From the NCBI GenBank assembly GCA_002067635.1, contig MVRB01000059.1, forward strand, positions 1 to 19,693: a stretch of DNA of 19,693 nt, given 5' to 3'. This DNA comes from Methanomassiliicoccales archaeon PtaU1.Bin030. GTDB lineage: Archaea > Thermoplasmatota > Thermoplasmata > Methanomassiliicoccales > Methanomassiliicoccaceae. The notes under the pieces are model-generated. The model searched no databases and had not been told where the DNA came from. It was given only the letters and a program-made list of their open reading frames with translations. Shown here piece after piece: positions 1 through 7,589 of this stretch. Both the position numbers and the translations under genes were made by a program. Position 1 is the stretch's first letter; each line of letters starts with the position of its first letter.

Positions 1-150
1 GGTCACCAACCGGTCACCGGAGCCCCGGGCCCACTGGTTCTCCTGATCGGTAAGCTGTTGGAGCGACGGCAGGGATAGGTTACACCGGTCACAGGGGGCC
101 TTCTGAGATACGTTATTATGTGCTCTGAAGGCTATATCGAAATTGGCCAT
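1..150 (-). CDS. Hypothetical protein with CxxC motif, partial (runs off left edge)
   Basis: Fifty uninterrupted codons run from an ATG at 150-148 to the window edge, so only the N-terminus is visible. The reading begins MANFDIAFRAHNNVSQKAPC and contains CDRC (residues 20-23), which could be half of a zinc- or iron-binding site. An in-frame TAA lies two codons upstream of the ATG, so no earlier start is possible. It sits 92 bp downstream of orc1 on the same strand with no obvious Shine-Dalgarno site. I do not recognise the family. Calling it coding rests on the open frame and plausible composition only. Confidence 0.5.
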   Translation of the reverse strand, partial: MANFDIAFRAHNNVSQKAPCDRCNLSLPSLQQLTDQENQWARGSGDRLVT

Positions 151-242
151 AATTTATCGTGGTCAGCAACACCCTCGAAGAGGCGCCTCGCTCTGGCCAA
201 TGATCCTTCGCTGCTCAGAAGGGTTCCGAACATCCCGTGGGA

Positions 243-1418
243 TCACCGCTCTCCGAGCATTCCCTCCAAAAGCTCCCTCAGAACCTTGACGGGCATATCG
301 GGCACGGAGATGTACGTGGTCCTCCCTCCGGAGGGATCGCCGGTTACCTTCGTCTCCACCAGCCCCTCGTTGGCGAGCTGCTGCAGGTAAGCCCAGAACT
401 GAGTATGGCCGCGTGCCCTCTCCCCGTACTCCTCGGCAGCGATCTTGTAGGCGGTCTCCACCTCCCGCGTGGTCACGTAGGCCTGCTCCCGGGATGCACG
501 GGCCACCGCCAGTAGGACCAGCTTCTTCTGCACGTCGAGCACCTCGATCTTGGAGCTGGTCACCACATTGTAGGTGAGCGCCTTGGCCGTGCGCACGTTC
601 TCGGGGGTGACCTGCTGGCTCCCCTCCTCCTCGGCCAGCATCCCCGCCTTCTCCAAAATTTCGATGGCGAATCGGGCATCGCCCAGCTCTCCGGAGGCGT
701 CAGCGATCAGCTCGATGGTGCTCTGAGGCACCGTCCCCGGATAGAACGCCAGGTACACGCGAGATGCCACGATGTCCTTCAGCTCCTCCGCGGTGTACTT
801 GTCGAAGATTATGGCGTTGGCCCTCCGGAATGTGGACATGGACGCCGGGTCCAGCATGTCAAGGAGGTACTTCTGGGAGATCAGGATGAGGGACATCGAG
901 GCCTTCCCCCCGACCTTCTCCTCATCGAAGCGCGAAAGGAGGTAAATCAGGTCTCCCACGCCCTTGCGCAGGAGCACGTCCGCCTCATCGAGCACGACCA
1001 CAAGGTGTACCTTCAGGCGGTCCAGGTGCTTGTGCAGGGTCCGCAGCATCTCCGCAGTGGAGAAGCCCCGGTCCGGAAAGCGCTCGTCGAAGTGGGTTAC
1101 CAGGCGGAGCAGCACGCTGGACTCGGTGTTGCGCTGACGGCAGTTGACCACGATGAAGTCCATGGCCTTCCCCATGTTCGTCCCCTCCTTGACCAGGTCC
1201 AGGCAGAAGCGCTTGCTGGTGGCCGTCTTACCGGTACCTACGTTGCCTATGAGGAAGGCAGTCTGCGACACCCCCGATTCCAGCACCGGGCGGAACATCA
1301 TCCACAGCCGGTCCATCTGCTTCTCCCTGTGGACCAGCTTTTCAGGCACGTAGTCGAAGGAGAGCTTGGAGGGGTCCTTTAGCACCCTGGCCGCTCTGCT
1401 TGTATGAGGGGCGGTCAC
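243..1418 (-). CDS. cdc6: Orc1/Cdc6 family replication initiator (AAA+ ATPase)
   Basis: This 391-residue protein is the archaeal initiator that binds origin repeats and loads the MCM helicase. Visible: Walker A GNVGTGKT (about residues 58-65), Walker B VVLDEAD (141-147), a sensor-1 strand SLILISQ (about 176-182), sensor-2 GDARFA (246-251), and a C-terminal region (from about 300) consistent with the winged-helix DNA-binding domain. Length is typical for the family. The GTG start at 1418 overlaps the TGA of the upstream Nif3-like gene in a GTGA junction, implying translational coupling; the frame is open further upstream, but there it only overlaps the Nif3-like gene out of frame. Archaeal cdc6 genes often lie near an origin, but I see no convincing ORB elements beside it. 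Confidence 0.93.
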   Translation of the reverse strand: MTAPHTSRAARVLKDPSKLSFDYVPEKLVHREKQMDRLWMMFRPVLESGVSQTAFLIGNVGTGKTATSKRFCLDLVKEGTNMGKAMDFIVVNCRQRNTESSVLLRLVTHFDERFPDRGFSTAEMLRTLHKHLDRLKVHLVVVLDEADVLLRKGVGDLIYLLSRFDEEKVGGKASMSLILISQKYLLDMLDPASMSTFRRANAIIFDKYTAEELKDIVASRVYLAFYPGTVPQSTIELIADASGELGDARFAIEILEKAGMLAEEEGSQQVTPENVRTAKALTYNVVTSSKIEVLDVQKKLVLLAVARASREQAYVTTREVETAYKIAAEEYGERARGHTQFWAYLQQLANEGLVETKVTGDPSGGRTTYISVPDMPVKVLRELLEGMLGER

Positions 1419-2368
1419 TTTCGCCTCACCCTGATGTATCCCGAGCAGGGGATGATCTCCAAACCGTGCTCCTCGAAGCGGTCGGCCACCAGGTTCGTCC
1501 CCAGGGAGTCGGAGGCCATGTGGCTCGCCACAACCAAGTTGATATGGTTCTTCCTGGCCTCCTCGCGGTGGCTCTCCGGCGCGTGCATGCACATGACCGT
1601 GCCTATGCCTGAGCGGGACAGCTGCTCGTACATCTCCTTGGGCGCGGCCGTGCCCCCCGCGAACTTCACGGCGATGCTTCCGGCCTTGCGGTCGCGGCCC
1701 CCGACGAAGATGGCCGGCGGATTGCACTCCCTGATGGCATGCTGGTACTCAGGCAGGGTGGCGAGAAGGTCCAGCAGGTCACCCAGTTTCTCAGGCTCCC
1801 TCTCGTCGACCAGCCGCTGCATGAACTGCTGGCCCAGGAGATCGCAGGGCTGGTGCAGGCACATGTAGGGAATGTCCAGGAGGCGGCATGCGTCCACCGT
1901 CTGGGCATGGTTCTGGGAGTGGATGGCGCACATGACCTCGTGGATCCTCGGGCCCAATATGTCCTCCGCTATGGTCACAGGCACACCCCAGGAGCGCATC
2001 ATTCTCTCCTGTACAGGCATGACCTTGTGAAGAGCTGCATGCGCCCGGCCATGGGGATGGTGGCTGATGACGGCGTCGATCTTCCTGCCCCTCTCTCGCA
2101 GCCGGTCGGCGAGGAGTACCTCGGCCGAGGAGATATCGATGCCCCACATGACCGTGGAGACCTCGGTGTCCCCGTCCCCGCACAGGATACGGCTGTCCGC
2201 GTACGGATTCCATAAGCTGTCGTCGTCGAACATGTCCTTTCCGGCGGCATCGAGCGCATCGTACGCCCTCTTCGTCTGTAAGAGAAGGGTCTCGAGCTCC
2301 TCCCCCTTCCTGGGGTCGGCCTCCATGGCCACCTCCACCGCCAACCGGTAGTATTCTGACAACCGCAT
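1415..2368 (-). CDS. Nif3-like (DUF34) dinuclear metal-centre protein
   Basis: A 317-residue protein of the Nif3/DUF34 type, a widespread family with a two-metal site and poorly defined biochemical role. Supporting motifs are ISHHPHG near the N-terminal third and a C-terminal VVASHMASD with downstream acidic residues, matching the usual HH...H...E ligand pattern. ATG at 2368 is preferred: a TATA-like element (2397-2404) lies about 30 nt upstream, fitting a nearly leaderless message. A TTG ten codons earlier (2398) is in frame, but the GGAGGA sequence between them is too far from the ATG to be a normal ribosome site. The 3' end overlaps the orc1 GTG by 4 nt, so the two are probably co-expressed. 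Specific function unknown. Confidence 0.8.
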   Translation of the reverse strand: MRLSEYYRLAVEVAMEADPRKGEELETLLLQTKRAYDALDAAGKDMFDDDSLWNPYADSRILCGDGDTEVSTVMWGIDISSAEVLLADRLRERGRKIDAVISHHPHGRAHAALHKVMPVQERMMRSWGVPVTIAEDILGPRIHEVMCAIHSQNHAQTVDACRLLDIPYMCLHQPCDLLGQQFMQRLVDEREPEKLGDLLDLLATLPEYQHAIRECNPPAIFVGGRDRKAGSIAVKFAGGTAAPKEMYEQLSRSGIGTVMCMHAPESHREEARKNHINLVVASHMASDSLGTNLVADRFEEHGLEIIPCSGYIRVRRK

Positions 2369-2396
2369 GCTATCGGCCGAATAATCCTCCTGCCAC

Positions 2397-2404
2397 AATA
2401 TAAC
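2397..2404 (-). promoter_or_regulatory. TATA-like element of the nif3-like/orc1 unit
   Basis: On the minus strand this reads GTTATATT, centred about 32 nt before the ATG at 2368, the distance expected for an archaeal TATA box driving a nearly leaderless transcript. Confidence 0.4.
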
Positions 2405-2459
2405 ATGTTGGTGCGGTGGGGCGTTTTCAGGGAATGGTAGATATCAAGTTCTGCCATCA

Positions 2460-2530
2460 GAGTAAGAAAGAACAGGGGAAAAGATTGGAAAGGGGCCGTG
2501 AGGCCGTTGGATCAGGGAGAGCGAGCTCCC
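2460..2530 (-). terminator. Probable terminator of the ribosomal protein operon
   Basis: Immediately after rpl12, the minus strand holds two short hairpins: GGGAG/CTCCC (2515-2519 with 2526-2530) and GGCC-TCAC-GGCC (2494-2505). A pyrimidine-rich run (2460-2493) with TTTT and TTCTTTCTT blocks follows. This 150-bp gap otherwise carries no gene. Confidence 0.4.
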
Positions 2531-2552
2531 GGGATCCTTCGGTTCCGCTTGT

Positions 2553-2867
2553 TCAGCCGAACAGGGCGGAAAGTCCAGCGGCGGCTTCCTCCTCGCTGAC
2601 TTCCGGCTTCTTCTCTTCTTCCTTCTTCTTCTCCTTGTGCTCGGCCGGAGCAGCGGCGGCAGCGGGAGCTGCAGCAGCGGGGGCAGCGGCAACAGCGGCC
2701 GAGGCGATGGCCTCGTCGATGTTAACGCCCTCGAGGGAGGCCGTAAGGGCCTTTACCCTGGCGGCGTCCGGCTCAACACCGGCGCTCTTCAGGACGTTCG
2801 CGATCGCATCCTCGTTGACAGTCTTTCCAGCGGCGTGAAGGACCAAGGCGCTGTATATGTACTCCAT
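2553..2867 (-). CDS. rpl12: Ribosomal protein L12 (archaeal P1, stalk)
   Basis: The 104-residue stalk protein binds P0/L10 as dimers and recruits GTPase translation factors to the large subunit. The helical N-terminal domain begins MEYIYSALVLHAAGK, is followed by an Ala-rich hinge (about residues 60-76), a charged KEKKKEEEKK stretch and the conserved factor-binding tail EEAAAGLSALFG. A GGAGGA ribosome site sits about 7 nt before the ATG. It is the last gene of the operon, 24 bp after rpl10, and shares its C-terminal tail with that protein, as usual for archaeal P0/P1. Confidence 0.97.
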   Translation of the reverse strand: MEYIYSALVLHAAGKTVNEDAIANVLKSAGVEPDAARVKALTASLEGVNIDEAIASAAVAAAPAAAAPAAAAAPAEHKEKKKEEEKKPEVSEEEAAAGLSALFG

Positions 2868-2891
2868 TTTTATTCCTCCATTGAATAGTTC

Positions 2892-3884
2892 TCATCCGAA
2901 TAAAGCACTAAGGCCTGCAGCAGCTTCTTCCTCGCTGACCTCGGGCTTCTTCTCTTCCTCTTTCTTCTCTACCTTCTTTTCCTGAGGCGCAGGCGCGGCA
3001 GCCACGGTGAGCTGCTGCTTCAAACGGTCATCCTCCAGCCCGGGGACACGGGCGGCGATGGCGAGCATCTCCGCCCGGGCCTTTGCCAGGAGGGGACCTA
3101 TGGTGTCCTTTGTGGGGATAGCCGCCTTGACACCGATGGCAGAGGCTCCACGATAGGCCTTGCCCAGCAGCGGACCTATGGTCTGCCTGGTGGGGTAGAC
3201 GATGCTCACACCCAAGGCGGTTGCGTTCCTGGCCGCGGTGGCCAGCATGGTCGGGTAATAGCCAACCGGGACGTTGAGGATATCCCTCTCGTAAACGATG
3301 CCATCCTCGAAAGCGCCCTTCAGGTCCATACCGACGATCATGGGTAGGATCTCGAGCTTGGGAAGGATCTTGGCGAGCTCTTCGGAGACCTTGTGGCCTT
3401 TCTCGACCAGGACCTTGTCCTTGCGGATGACGATCTTGCCGCCCTCGATGGCTGCGGGAATTCCGGCCTTCTGCAGCTCGCCCACTATGGGGCCGGGCTT
3501 GAAGGGCGTCTCACCCTCCTTGACGACGATGTCCTCTGGGGCGATGTCGCCGGGCTTGGCGGGGGCCTTAGACTTGGTGGCCTCCATCTGCTGGAAGAGC
3601 TTGAAGGGGTTCATGGGGGTGGCGACTACAGCGCACTGCCCGCCGACGAACGACTTCAGCTTCTCCAGGCCAGGCTTCTGCTTCGCCGCCTCATCGATGG
3701 CGATCAGGAGGAGATTGTTCCTGGTCATCATGACGGAGGCGAACTTCCTCATCCCATGACGCATATCCTGCATCTGAGGGGACGGGATCCCATGGATATC
3801 GACGATGGCGACGACCGGGTTCTTAACCATGACGTCGGCGAGCTCCTTGACCTTTGCTTTCTTCCAAGATGCTACGTGTGCCAT
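2892..3884 (-). CDS. rpl10: Ribosomal protein L10 (archaeal P0, stalk base)
   Basis: A 330-residue P0 protein anchoring the L12 stalk to 23S rRNA next to L11. The N-terminal rRNA-binding domain starts MAHVASWKKAKVKELADVM; the middle shows the archaeal insertion domain, then helices that bind L12 dimers, and the shared acidic tail ending AAAGLSALFG. Length is normal for archaeal P0. An AGGAGG ribosome site lies 8 nt upstream of the ATG. It follows rpl1 by 11 bp, and downstream rpl12 begins after 24 bp, so these are one transcription unit. Confidence 0.97.
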   Translation of the reverse strand: MAHVASWKKAKVKELADVMVKNPVVAIVDIHGIPSPQMQDMRHGMRKFASVMMTRNNLLLIAIDEAAKQKPGLEKLKSFVGGQCAVVATPMNPFKLFQQMEATKSKAPAKPGDIAPEDIVVKEGETPFKPGPIVGELQKAGIPAAIEGGKIVIRKDKVLVEKGHKVSEELAKILPKLEILPMIVGMDLKGAFEDGIVYERDILNVPVGYYPTMLATAARNATALGVSIVYPTRQTIGPLLGKAYRGASAIGVKAAIPTKDTIGPLLAKARAEMLAIAARVPGLEDDRLKQQLTVAAAPAPQEKKVEKKEEEKKPEVSEEEAAAGLSALFG

Positions 3885-3895
3885 ATCGAAGCCTC

Positions 3896-4534
3896 CTAGA
3901 GCAGTCTCTCCGACGGACCCATGGTCGTCTTGACATAGGCCGAGTCAATGTTCATCTTGCCTTTCTCTAACTTGCCGATTACCCTCTTAAGGATGGCATC
4001 GACGTTCTCTGCGATCTGCTCGGGGGTCATGTCCACCGTTCCCACGGGAGCCTGGAACGTCTTGCGGTCCTTGGTGCGGACCGAGACCGACTTGCGCAGG
4101 TTCTCGATAATGGGCTTGGGGTCAGCCCCTGGGGGTATGGGCTTGGGCATCTTTCCTCTCGGCGCGAGGACGATACCCAATCTCTTACCGATCTGGGGCA
4201 TCAAGGGGGCCTCGGCAATGAAGTAATCGACCTGAGAGGCGACCTTCTTGGCCTGCTTCTTGTCATCGGCGATCTTCCCCAGCTCGTCCGGAGTTATCAC
4301 CATGTCAGCGACGTCCTTGGCCTTTGCGGCCAGTTCGGCGCCCCCTATGACGCAGACCCTAAGCGCCTTCCCCCTTCCATGTGGCAGAACAACGTCTTCC
4401 TGTATCCTGTTCTTGGGAACGGACAGGTCCACATCCCTGAGGTTGATGGCCAGGTCAACGGTCTCCTTGAAGTTCCTCTTGGGGGAGGACTCAAGGGCCT
4501 TCTTGACGGCCGCTAGGGTTGTCTTCTCTACCAA
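3896..4534 (-). CDS. rpl1: Ribosomal protein L1
   Basis: The 212-residue L1 forms the mobile stalk at the E-site and in many archaea represses its own operon by binding an mRNA copy of its rRNA site. Recognisable elements include FKETVDLAINLRDVD, the central RGKMPKPIP motif and the C-terminal second half of the first domain (IDSAYVKTTMGPS). Start is a TTG at 4534, chosen because a perfect AGGAGGA lies 7 nt upstream. The 108-bp gap before it, with its own TATA box and leader hairpin, suggests that rpl1-rpl10-rpl12 can be transcribed and controlled separately from rpl11. Confidence 0.96.
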   Translation of the reverse strand: MVEKTTLAAVKKALESSPKRNFKETVDLAINLRDVDLSVPKNRIQEDVVLPHGRGKALRVCVIGGAELAAKAKDVADMVITPDELGKIADDKKQAKKVASQVDYFIAEAPLMPQIGKRLGIVLAPRGKMPKPIPPGADPKPIIENLRKSVSVRTKDRKTFQAPVGTVDMTPEQIAENVDAILKRVIGKLEKGKMNIDSAYVKTTMGPSERLL

Positions 4535-4546
4535 ATAACATTCCTC

Positions 4547-4581
4547 CTGTAGTGCAATTGAGCAGTGAAGCTCTCCTACAG
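4547..4581 (-). promoter_or_regulatory. Leader hairpin overlapping the rpl1 ribosome-binding site
   Basis: In the rpl1 leader, CTGTAG (4581-4576) pairs perfectly with CTACAG (4552-4547), with GAG/CTC possible inside. The 3' arm runs into the AGGAGGA of rpl1 (4548-4542). Folding would partly hide the ribosome site. Known L1 autoregulation in archaea makes this a reasonable control element, but I cannot match it confidently to the L1-binding consensus. Confidence 0.35.
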
Positions 4582-4606
4582 TGCGGTCTCCCTAAGAAAA
4601 CAATCC

Positions 4607-4614
4607 TTTAAATA
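4607..4614 (-). promoter_or_regulatory. TATA box for rpl1-rpl10-rpl12
   Basis: The minus strand reads TATTTAAA within an AT-rich block between rpl11 and rpl1. A transcript starting about 26 nt downstream (near 4584) would carry a leader of about 50 nt including the hairpin at 4547-4581. Confidence 0.5.
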
Positions 4615-4642
4615 GTTTTTTGTAAAAGGGTTTGCGGCCGTC

Positions 4643-5122
4643 TCACTCGGTGAGCTGCTGGTCGAACTTACCGGCCAGTATCTCGGAGCGGGCTACCTTG
4701 GAATCCATCCCCTCGATGGTCACGCCCATGGAGGTGCAGGTTCCCACGACCTCAAGGACCTTCATCTTCAGGTCCTTCCCCATGAGGGAGTCGCCCTTCA
4801 TCTGAGCGATCTTTATGGCCTGAGCAATGCTGAGGTTACCGATCTTGTTGGCCTTGGAGGAGCCGCTCCCCTTCTCCACGCCCAGCTCCTTGGTGATGAG
4901 CGAGGACGTTGGGGGAGTCCCTACCTTGATCTCGAAGTCCTTGGTCTTGGAGTCGATGATGATCTTAACGGGGACCTTCATTCCGTCGAAGGCCTTGGTC
5001 TTGTTGTTGATCTCCGCCACGATCTTGGGGATGTTCACACCGAGGGGGCCGAGGGCCGGTCCGAGCGGCTGGCCGGGGGTGGCCCTGCCTCCTTCCACTA
5101 GTACTTCCACTGTATCTGCCAT
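4643..5122 (-). CDS. rpl11: Ribosomal protein L11
   Basis: A 159-residue L11, which binds the GTPase-associated region of 23S rRNA at the base of the stalk. Diagnostic features are the N-terminal PGQPLGPALGPLGVNI motif and the C-terminal RNA-binding domain with TPPTSSLI and the helix around GTCTSMGVTIEG. Length is normal for Archaea. The ATG is preceded by GGTGA at a suitable distance and lies only 6 bp after the spt5 stop, so the two are co-transcribed. Confidence 0.97.
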   Translation of the reverse strand: MADTVEVLVEGGRATPGQPLGPALGPLGVNIPKIVAEINNKTKAFDGMKVPVKIIIDSKTKDFEIKVGTPPTSSLITKELGVEKGSGSSKANKIGNLSIAQAIKIAQMKGDSLMGKDLKMKVLEVVGTCTSMGVTIEGMDSKVARSEILAGKFDQQLTE

Positions 5123-5128
5123 ATAGCT

Positions 5129-6013
5129 TCACCTTTCTTTCTCTAGAACCCTAACGTGATCTCCTCTGACCGTCACCGGGATGGGGACCATGGCCTCGAA
5201 CAGCTCCACGGTGATCTCTTCCTTGGCCTCGTCGATGTTCTGGACCCTGGCCTTCTCGCCCTTGAAGGGTCCTGCCACCAGCTCCACCACGTCGCCCTCC
5301 ATGATCCCGGAGACCAGGGGCTTGGGTGCGAGGTAGTGGTCGATCTCGGCGAAGTTCATCTCGCCGTCAACGAAACTGTGCGCCTTCCGCACTCCCTTGA
5401 CAGTGTCCCGCATCCTGTCGGTGTTCATGCCCTCTATGAGCACGTAACCGCGGAGGTTGGTGGGGGCAAGGATAGCGGATATATCGGACTTTCCGGACTT
5501 GGTCTTGGCGCTGATGCCGTCAGCGACGTCCTTCTCGTGTCCTATGGAGGTCTTGAGCGCCAAGATGGACTGCCTTGCCTCAGCAGCGAACTCCAGGCGA
5601 TCACACTCGGTAGGGAACTCCACCAGGCAAACCTCCAGCTTTATAATGACCTTGTCCTTGTAAGCGGCACCCACCGGAGCGTGCGCCTCCAGGCGAAGCT
5701 CCTTCGGCCTGGCACCCTCGAGGAAGAAATCGAACTCTGGTTGTGATTGGGAGCTATGAGTGTCGAACATGGAGCCGCCGGTCGCGTCGTAAAGCCGGAT
5801 GGACCATTCTGCAGCGTCCGCAGGAATGGTCTCCAGCCCCACCTTCATACGGACCTTCTTCTTGGCTGCCTCCTTGCTCTTCACCTGAAAGTTCCAGGCG
5901 GTCATGCCGGAAGCGGGTACCTTGGACTCGCCGCCCTCACCGATGAACGATATCATACCCGACCCCTCCGAGGAGGGAGCGGCAGCCTGTTGATCATCTC
6001 TCATTTCCATCAT
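5129..6013 (-). CDS. spt5: Transcription elongation factor Spt5 (NusG) with N-terminal extension
   Basis: A 294-residue Spt5, which with Spt4 clamps RNA polymerase and promotes elongation. The conserved part is C-terminal: an NGN domain (about 148-228, with RGYVLIEGMN) and a KOW domain (about 232-292, with EGDVVELVAGPFKGEKARV). Most archaeal Spt5 proteins are near 150 residues; here about 145 extra residues precede NGN. They are rich in predicted beta strands (for example WSIRLYDATG, KVIIKLEVCL) and look like a compact domain rather than a linker. The start codon is the first of two consecutive ATGs; the second or an ATG two codons later would change little. It lies between secE and rpl11, 16 bp after secE. 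Confidence 0.93.
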   Translation of the reverse strand: MMEMRDDQQAAAPSSEGSGMISFIGEGGESKVPASGMTAWNFQVKSKEAAKKKVRMKVGLETIPADAAEWSIRLYDATGGSMFDTHSSQSQPEFDFFLEGARPKELRLEAHAPVGAAYKDKVIIKLEVCLVEFPTECDRLEFAAEARQSILALKTSIGHEKDVADGISAKTKSGKSDISAILAPTNLRGYVLIEGMNTDRMRDTVKGVRKAHSFVDGEMNFAEIDHYLAPKPLVSGIMEGDVVELVAGPFKGEKARVQNIDEAKEEITVELFEAMVPIPVTVRGDHVRVLEKER

Positions 6014-6029
6014 TCCCGAACATGTTTGA

Positions 6030-6254
6030 TTAACCGAAGTACGTAGGGAGATAGGTCATGAGCCAATAGATCAGGAAGCCTACGCCCCCGATGAGAAGGA
6101 GACCTAATCCAGTGATCTGGATGACCTTCATATACTCCTCGTGGGAGGGTTTGCGGGCCATTTTTATGACTCGACCGTACTTGCCCTTTCCGATCTTCCT
6201 GACCCTTTCCTCTACGTCCTTTTGGACTTCCCAGGACTTCTCCACTACGTCCAT
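6030..6254 (-). CDS. secE: Preprotein translocase subunit SecE (Sec61 gamma)
   Basis: A 74-residue single-span membrane protein, the clamp subunit of the SecYEG translocon. An amphipathic N-terminal helix (WEVQKDVEERVRKIGKGKYG) with the family-typical KPSHEEY is followed by a hydrophobic segment at about residues 47-70 (ITGLGLLLIGGVGFLIYWLM). Size and position just upstream of spt5 match the euryarchaeal secE-spt5 pair. Confidence 0.93.
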   Translation of the reverse strand: MDVVEKSWEVQKDVEERVRKIGKGKYGRVIKMARKPSHEEYMKVIQITGLGLLLIGGVGFLIYWLMTYLPTYFG

Positions 6255-6298
6255 AATGACACCATTTTTGTAGTGATGCGCCGTATCGTTAGAGACAT

Positions 6299-7399
6299 CT
6301 ACTTAATAAAGTCGACGTCTACTATTTTTTTGGACCGGTCCTCACGGGGGCCGATGATGTTCTTGGACTTCACACCGGTGACGACCACCATCACGCGGAC
6401 CGTGTCTTTGAGGGCAGGATCGACCGCCGCACCCCAGATGATCCGCGCGTTAGCAGATACCCTGCTCTGTATGATCTCCGCGACCTTCTCGGCCTCGGAT
6501 ATGCTCATGTTCTCCCCGCCGGTGACGTTCACCAGAGCACCGGTTGCCCCGGAGATGTCAACATCGATCAATGGTGAGTTGATGGCCTCGTTGATGGCGT
6601 GCTCCACGCGGTCCTCGTCATCTCCCTCGCCCATTCCGATCATGGCCACGCCGGCGCCCTTCATTATGGTCTTGAGGTCGTTGAAGTCCAGGTTGACCAG
6701 CCCGGGCTTGGTGATGAGCTCGGTGATGCCTTTTATTGCGCGCACCAGAACCTCATCGGCAACCTTAAACGCCGCATTGAGGGCCAAACGAGGGCACAGC
6801 TCCAGCAGCTTATCGTTGGGTATGACGATGACCGTGTCCGCGGCCTGCCTGAGCCGCTCGATGCCCCAGTCCGCGTTCTCGGCCCTTATCACTCCTTCGG
6901 CCTTGAAGGGGTAGGTGACCACCGCGATGGTCAATGCCCCCATATCCTTGGCAAGCTTGGCCACGAAGGGAGCGGAGCCCGTGCCGGTGCCTCCTCCCAT
7001 GCCCGCGGTGACGAACACAATGTCCGTTCCGGTCAGGACCTTCCTCAGTTCCTCCTCGACCTCCTTTGCCGCCTCCTCTCCCACATGAGGCATCGCACCT
7101 GCACCGAGGCCCCGAGTGGAGCGCCTTCCCAGCAGGATCTTGTGCGGAGATCTTATCGCCAAAAGGTGCTGGGCGTCTGTGTTCGCAGCATAGATGTCTG
7201 CGCCCACGATCCCTACCTCGGACAACCGGTCGATGGTGTTGGAACCGCCACCACCACAGCCGACGATCTTGATGTTCGTCCTCAGGCTTTCCAGGATCCT
7301 AACGAGCTCTTGGTCGGCCGATGTCTCATCGAACGGTGAATTAATGTCTCCGCCTTGGGCACTTGCGCGGGATATGGCATCACTGAGGAATGATTTCAT
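6299..7399 (-). CDS. ftsZ: Cell division GTPase FtsZ, FtsZ1-type, downstream tandem copy
   Basis: A 366-residue tubulin-like GTPase that polymerises at mid-cell. It has the T1 glycine-rich loop GCGGGGSNT (about 48-56), the tubulin signature GGGTGTG (135-141) and the T7 loop NLDFND required for hydrolysis in the polymer. The C-terminus ends VDVDFIK, resembling the conserved tail peptide of archaeal FtsZ1. It is clearly a sister of the copy at 7590-8723. GGAGGG lies 7 nt before the ATG. It is first in line before secE (44 bp gap), the usual euryarchaeal linkage; a weak TATA-like CTTTTAAC near 7474-7481 may give it a separate promoter. Confidence 0.95.
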   Translation of the reverse strand: MKSFLSDAISRASAQGGDINSPFDETSADQELVRILESLRTNIKIVGCGGGGSNTIDRLSEVGIVGADIYAANTDAQHLLAIRSPHKILLGRRSTRGLGAGAMPHVGEEAAKEVEEELRKVLTGTDIVFVTAGMGGGTGTGSAPFVAKLAKDMGALTIAVVTYPFKAEGVIRAENADWGIERLRQAADTVIVIPNDKLLELCPRLALNAAFKVADEVLVRAIKGITELITKPGLVNLDFNDLKTIMKGAGVAMIGMGEGDDEDRVEHAINEAINSPLIDVDISGATGALVNVTGGENMSISEAEKVAEIIQSRVSANARIIWGAAVDPALKDTVRVMVVVTGVKSKNIIGPREDRSKKIVDVDFIK

Positions 7400-7519
7400 T
7401 ATAAGCCCTCCTGGGCAATGCCAGCTAGAGTGACCACTGGATGCCCGGGCAAAGCCTAAGTAGCATTTCTACGTTAAAAGGTTTCGGTGCTGTTAATCCT
7501 AACACTGGCTGTCTGGAGG

Positions 7520-7554
7520 AATAAAAAAGAGGCCGGAGGGGTGTGCCCCGGCCT
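7520..7554 (-). terminator. Hairpin plus U-tract terminator between the tandem ftsZ genes
   Basis: The minus strand reads a GC-rich hairpin (arms 7530-7536 and 7548-7554, AGGCCGG/CCGGCCT in plus orientation) followed by TCTTTTTTATT. It lies 36-70 bp after the stop of the upstream ftsZ, so transcription of the two copies is probably at least partly uncoupled. Confidence 0.6.
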
Positions 7555-7589
7555 ATAGGGAGGTGCGCTATGCTAGCTTCGATGGACCC

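Noticed and set aside
1419..1727. Extension of the cdc6 frame 103 codons further upstream
   Set aside because: That part is the Nif3-like gene read in another frame; the GTG at 1418 gives a normal-length initiator.
2444..2692. Pro/Arg-rich open frames opposite or across rpl12 and similar long frames across rpl, ftsZ and cdc6 genes
   Set aside because: They are alternative-frame readings of GC-rich coding sequence, with no homology-like motifs or ribosome sites.
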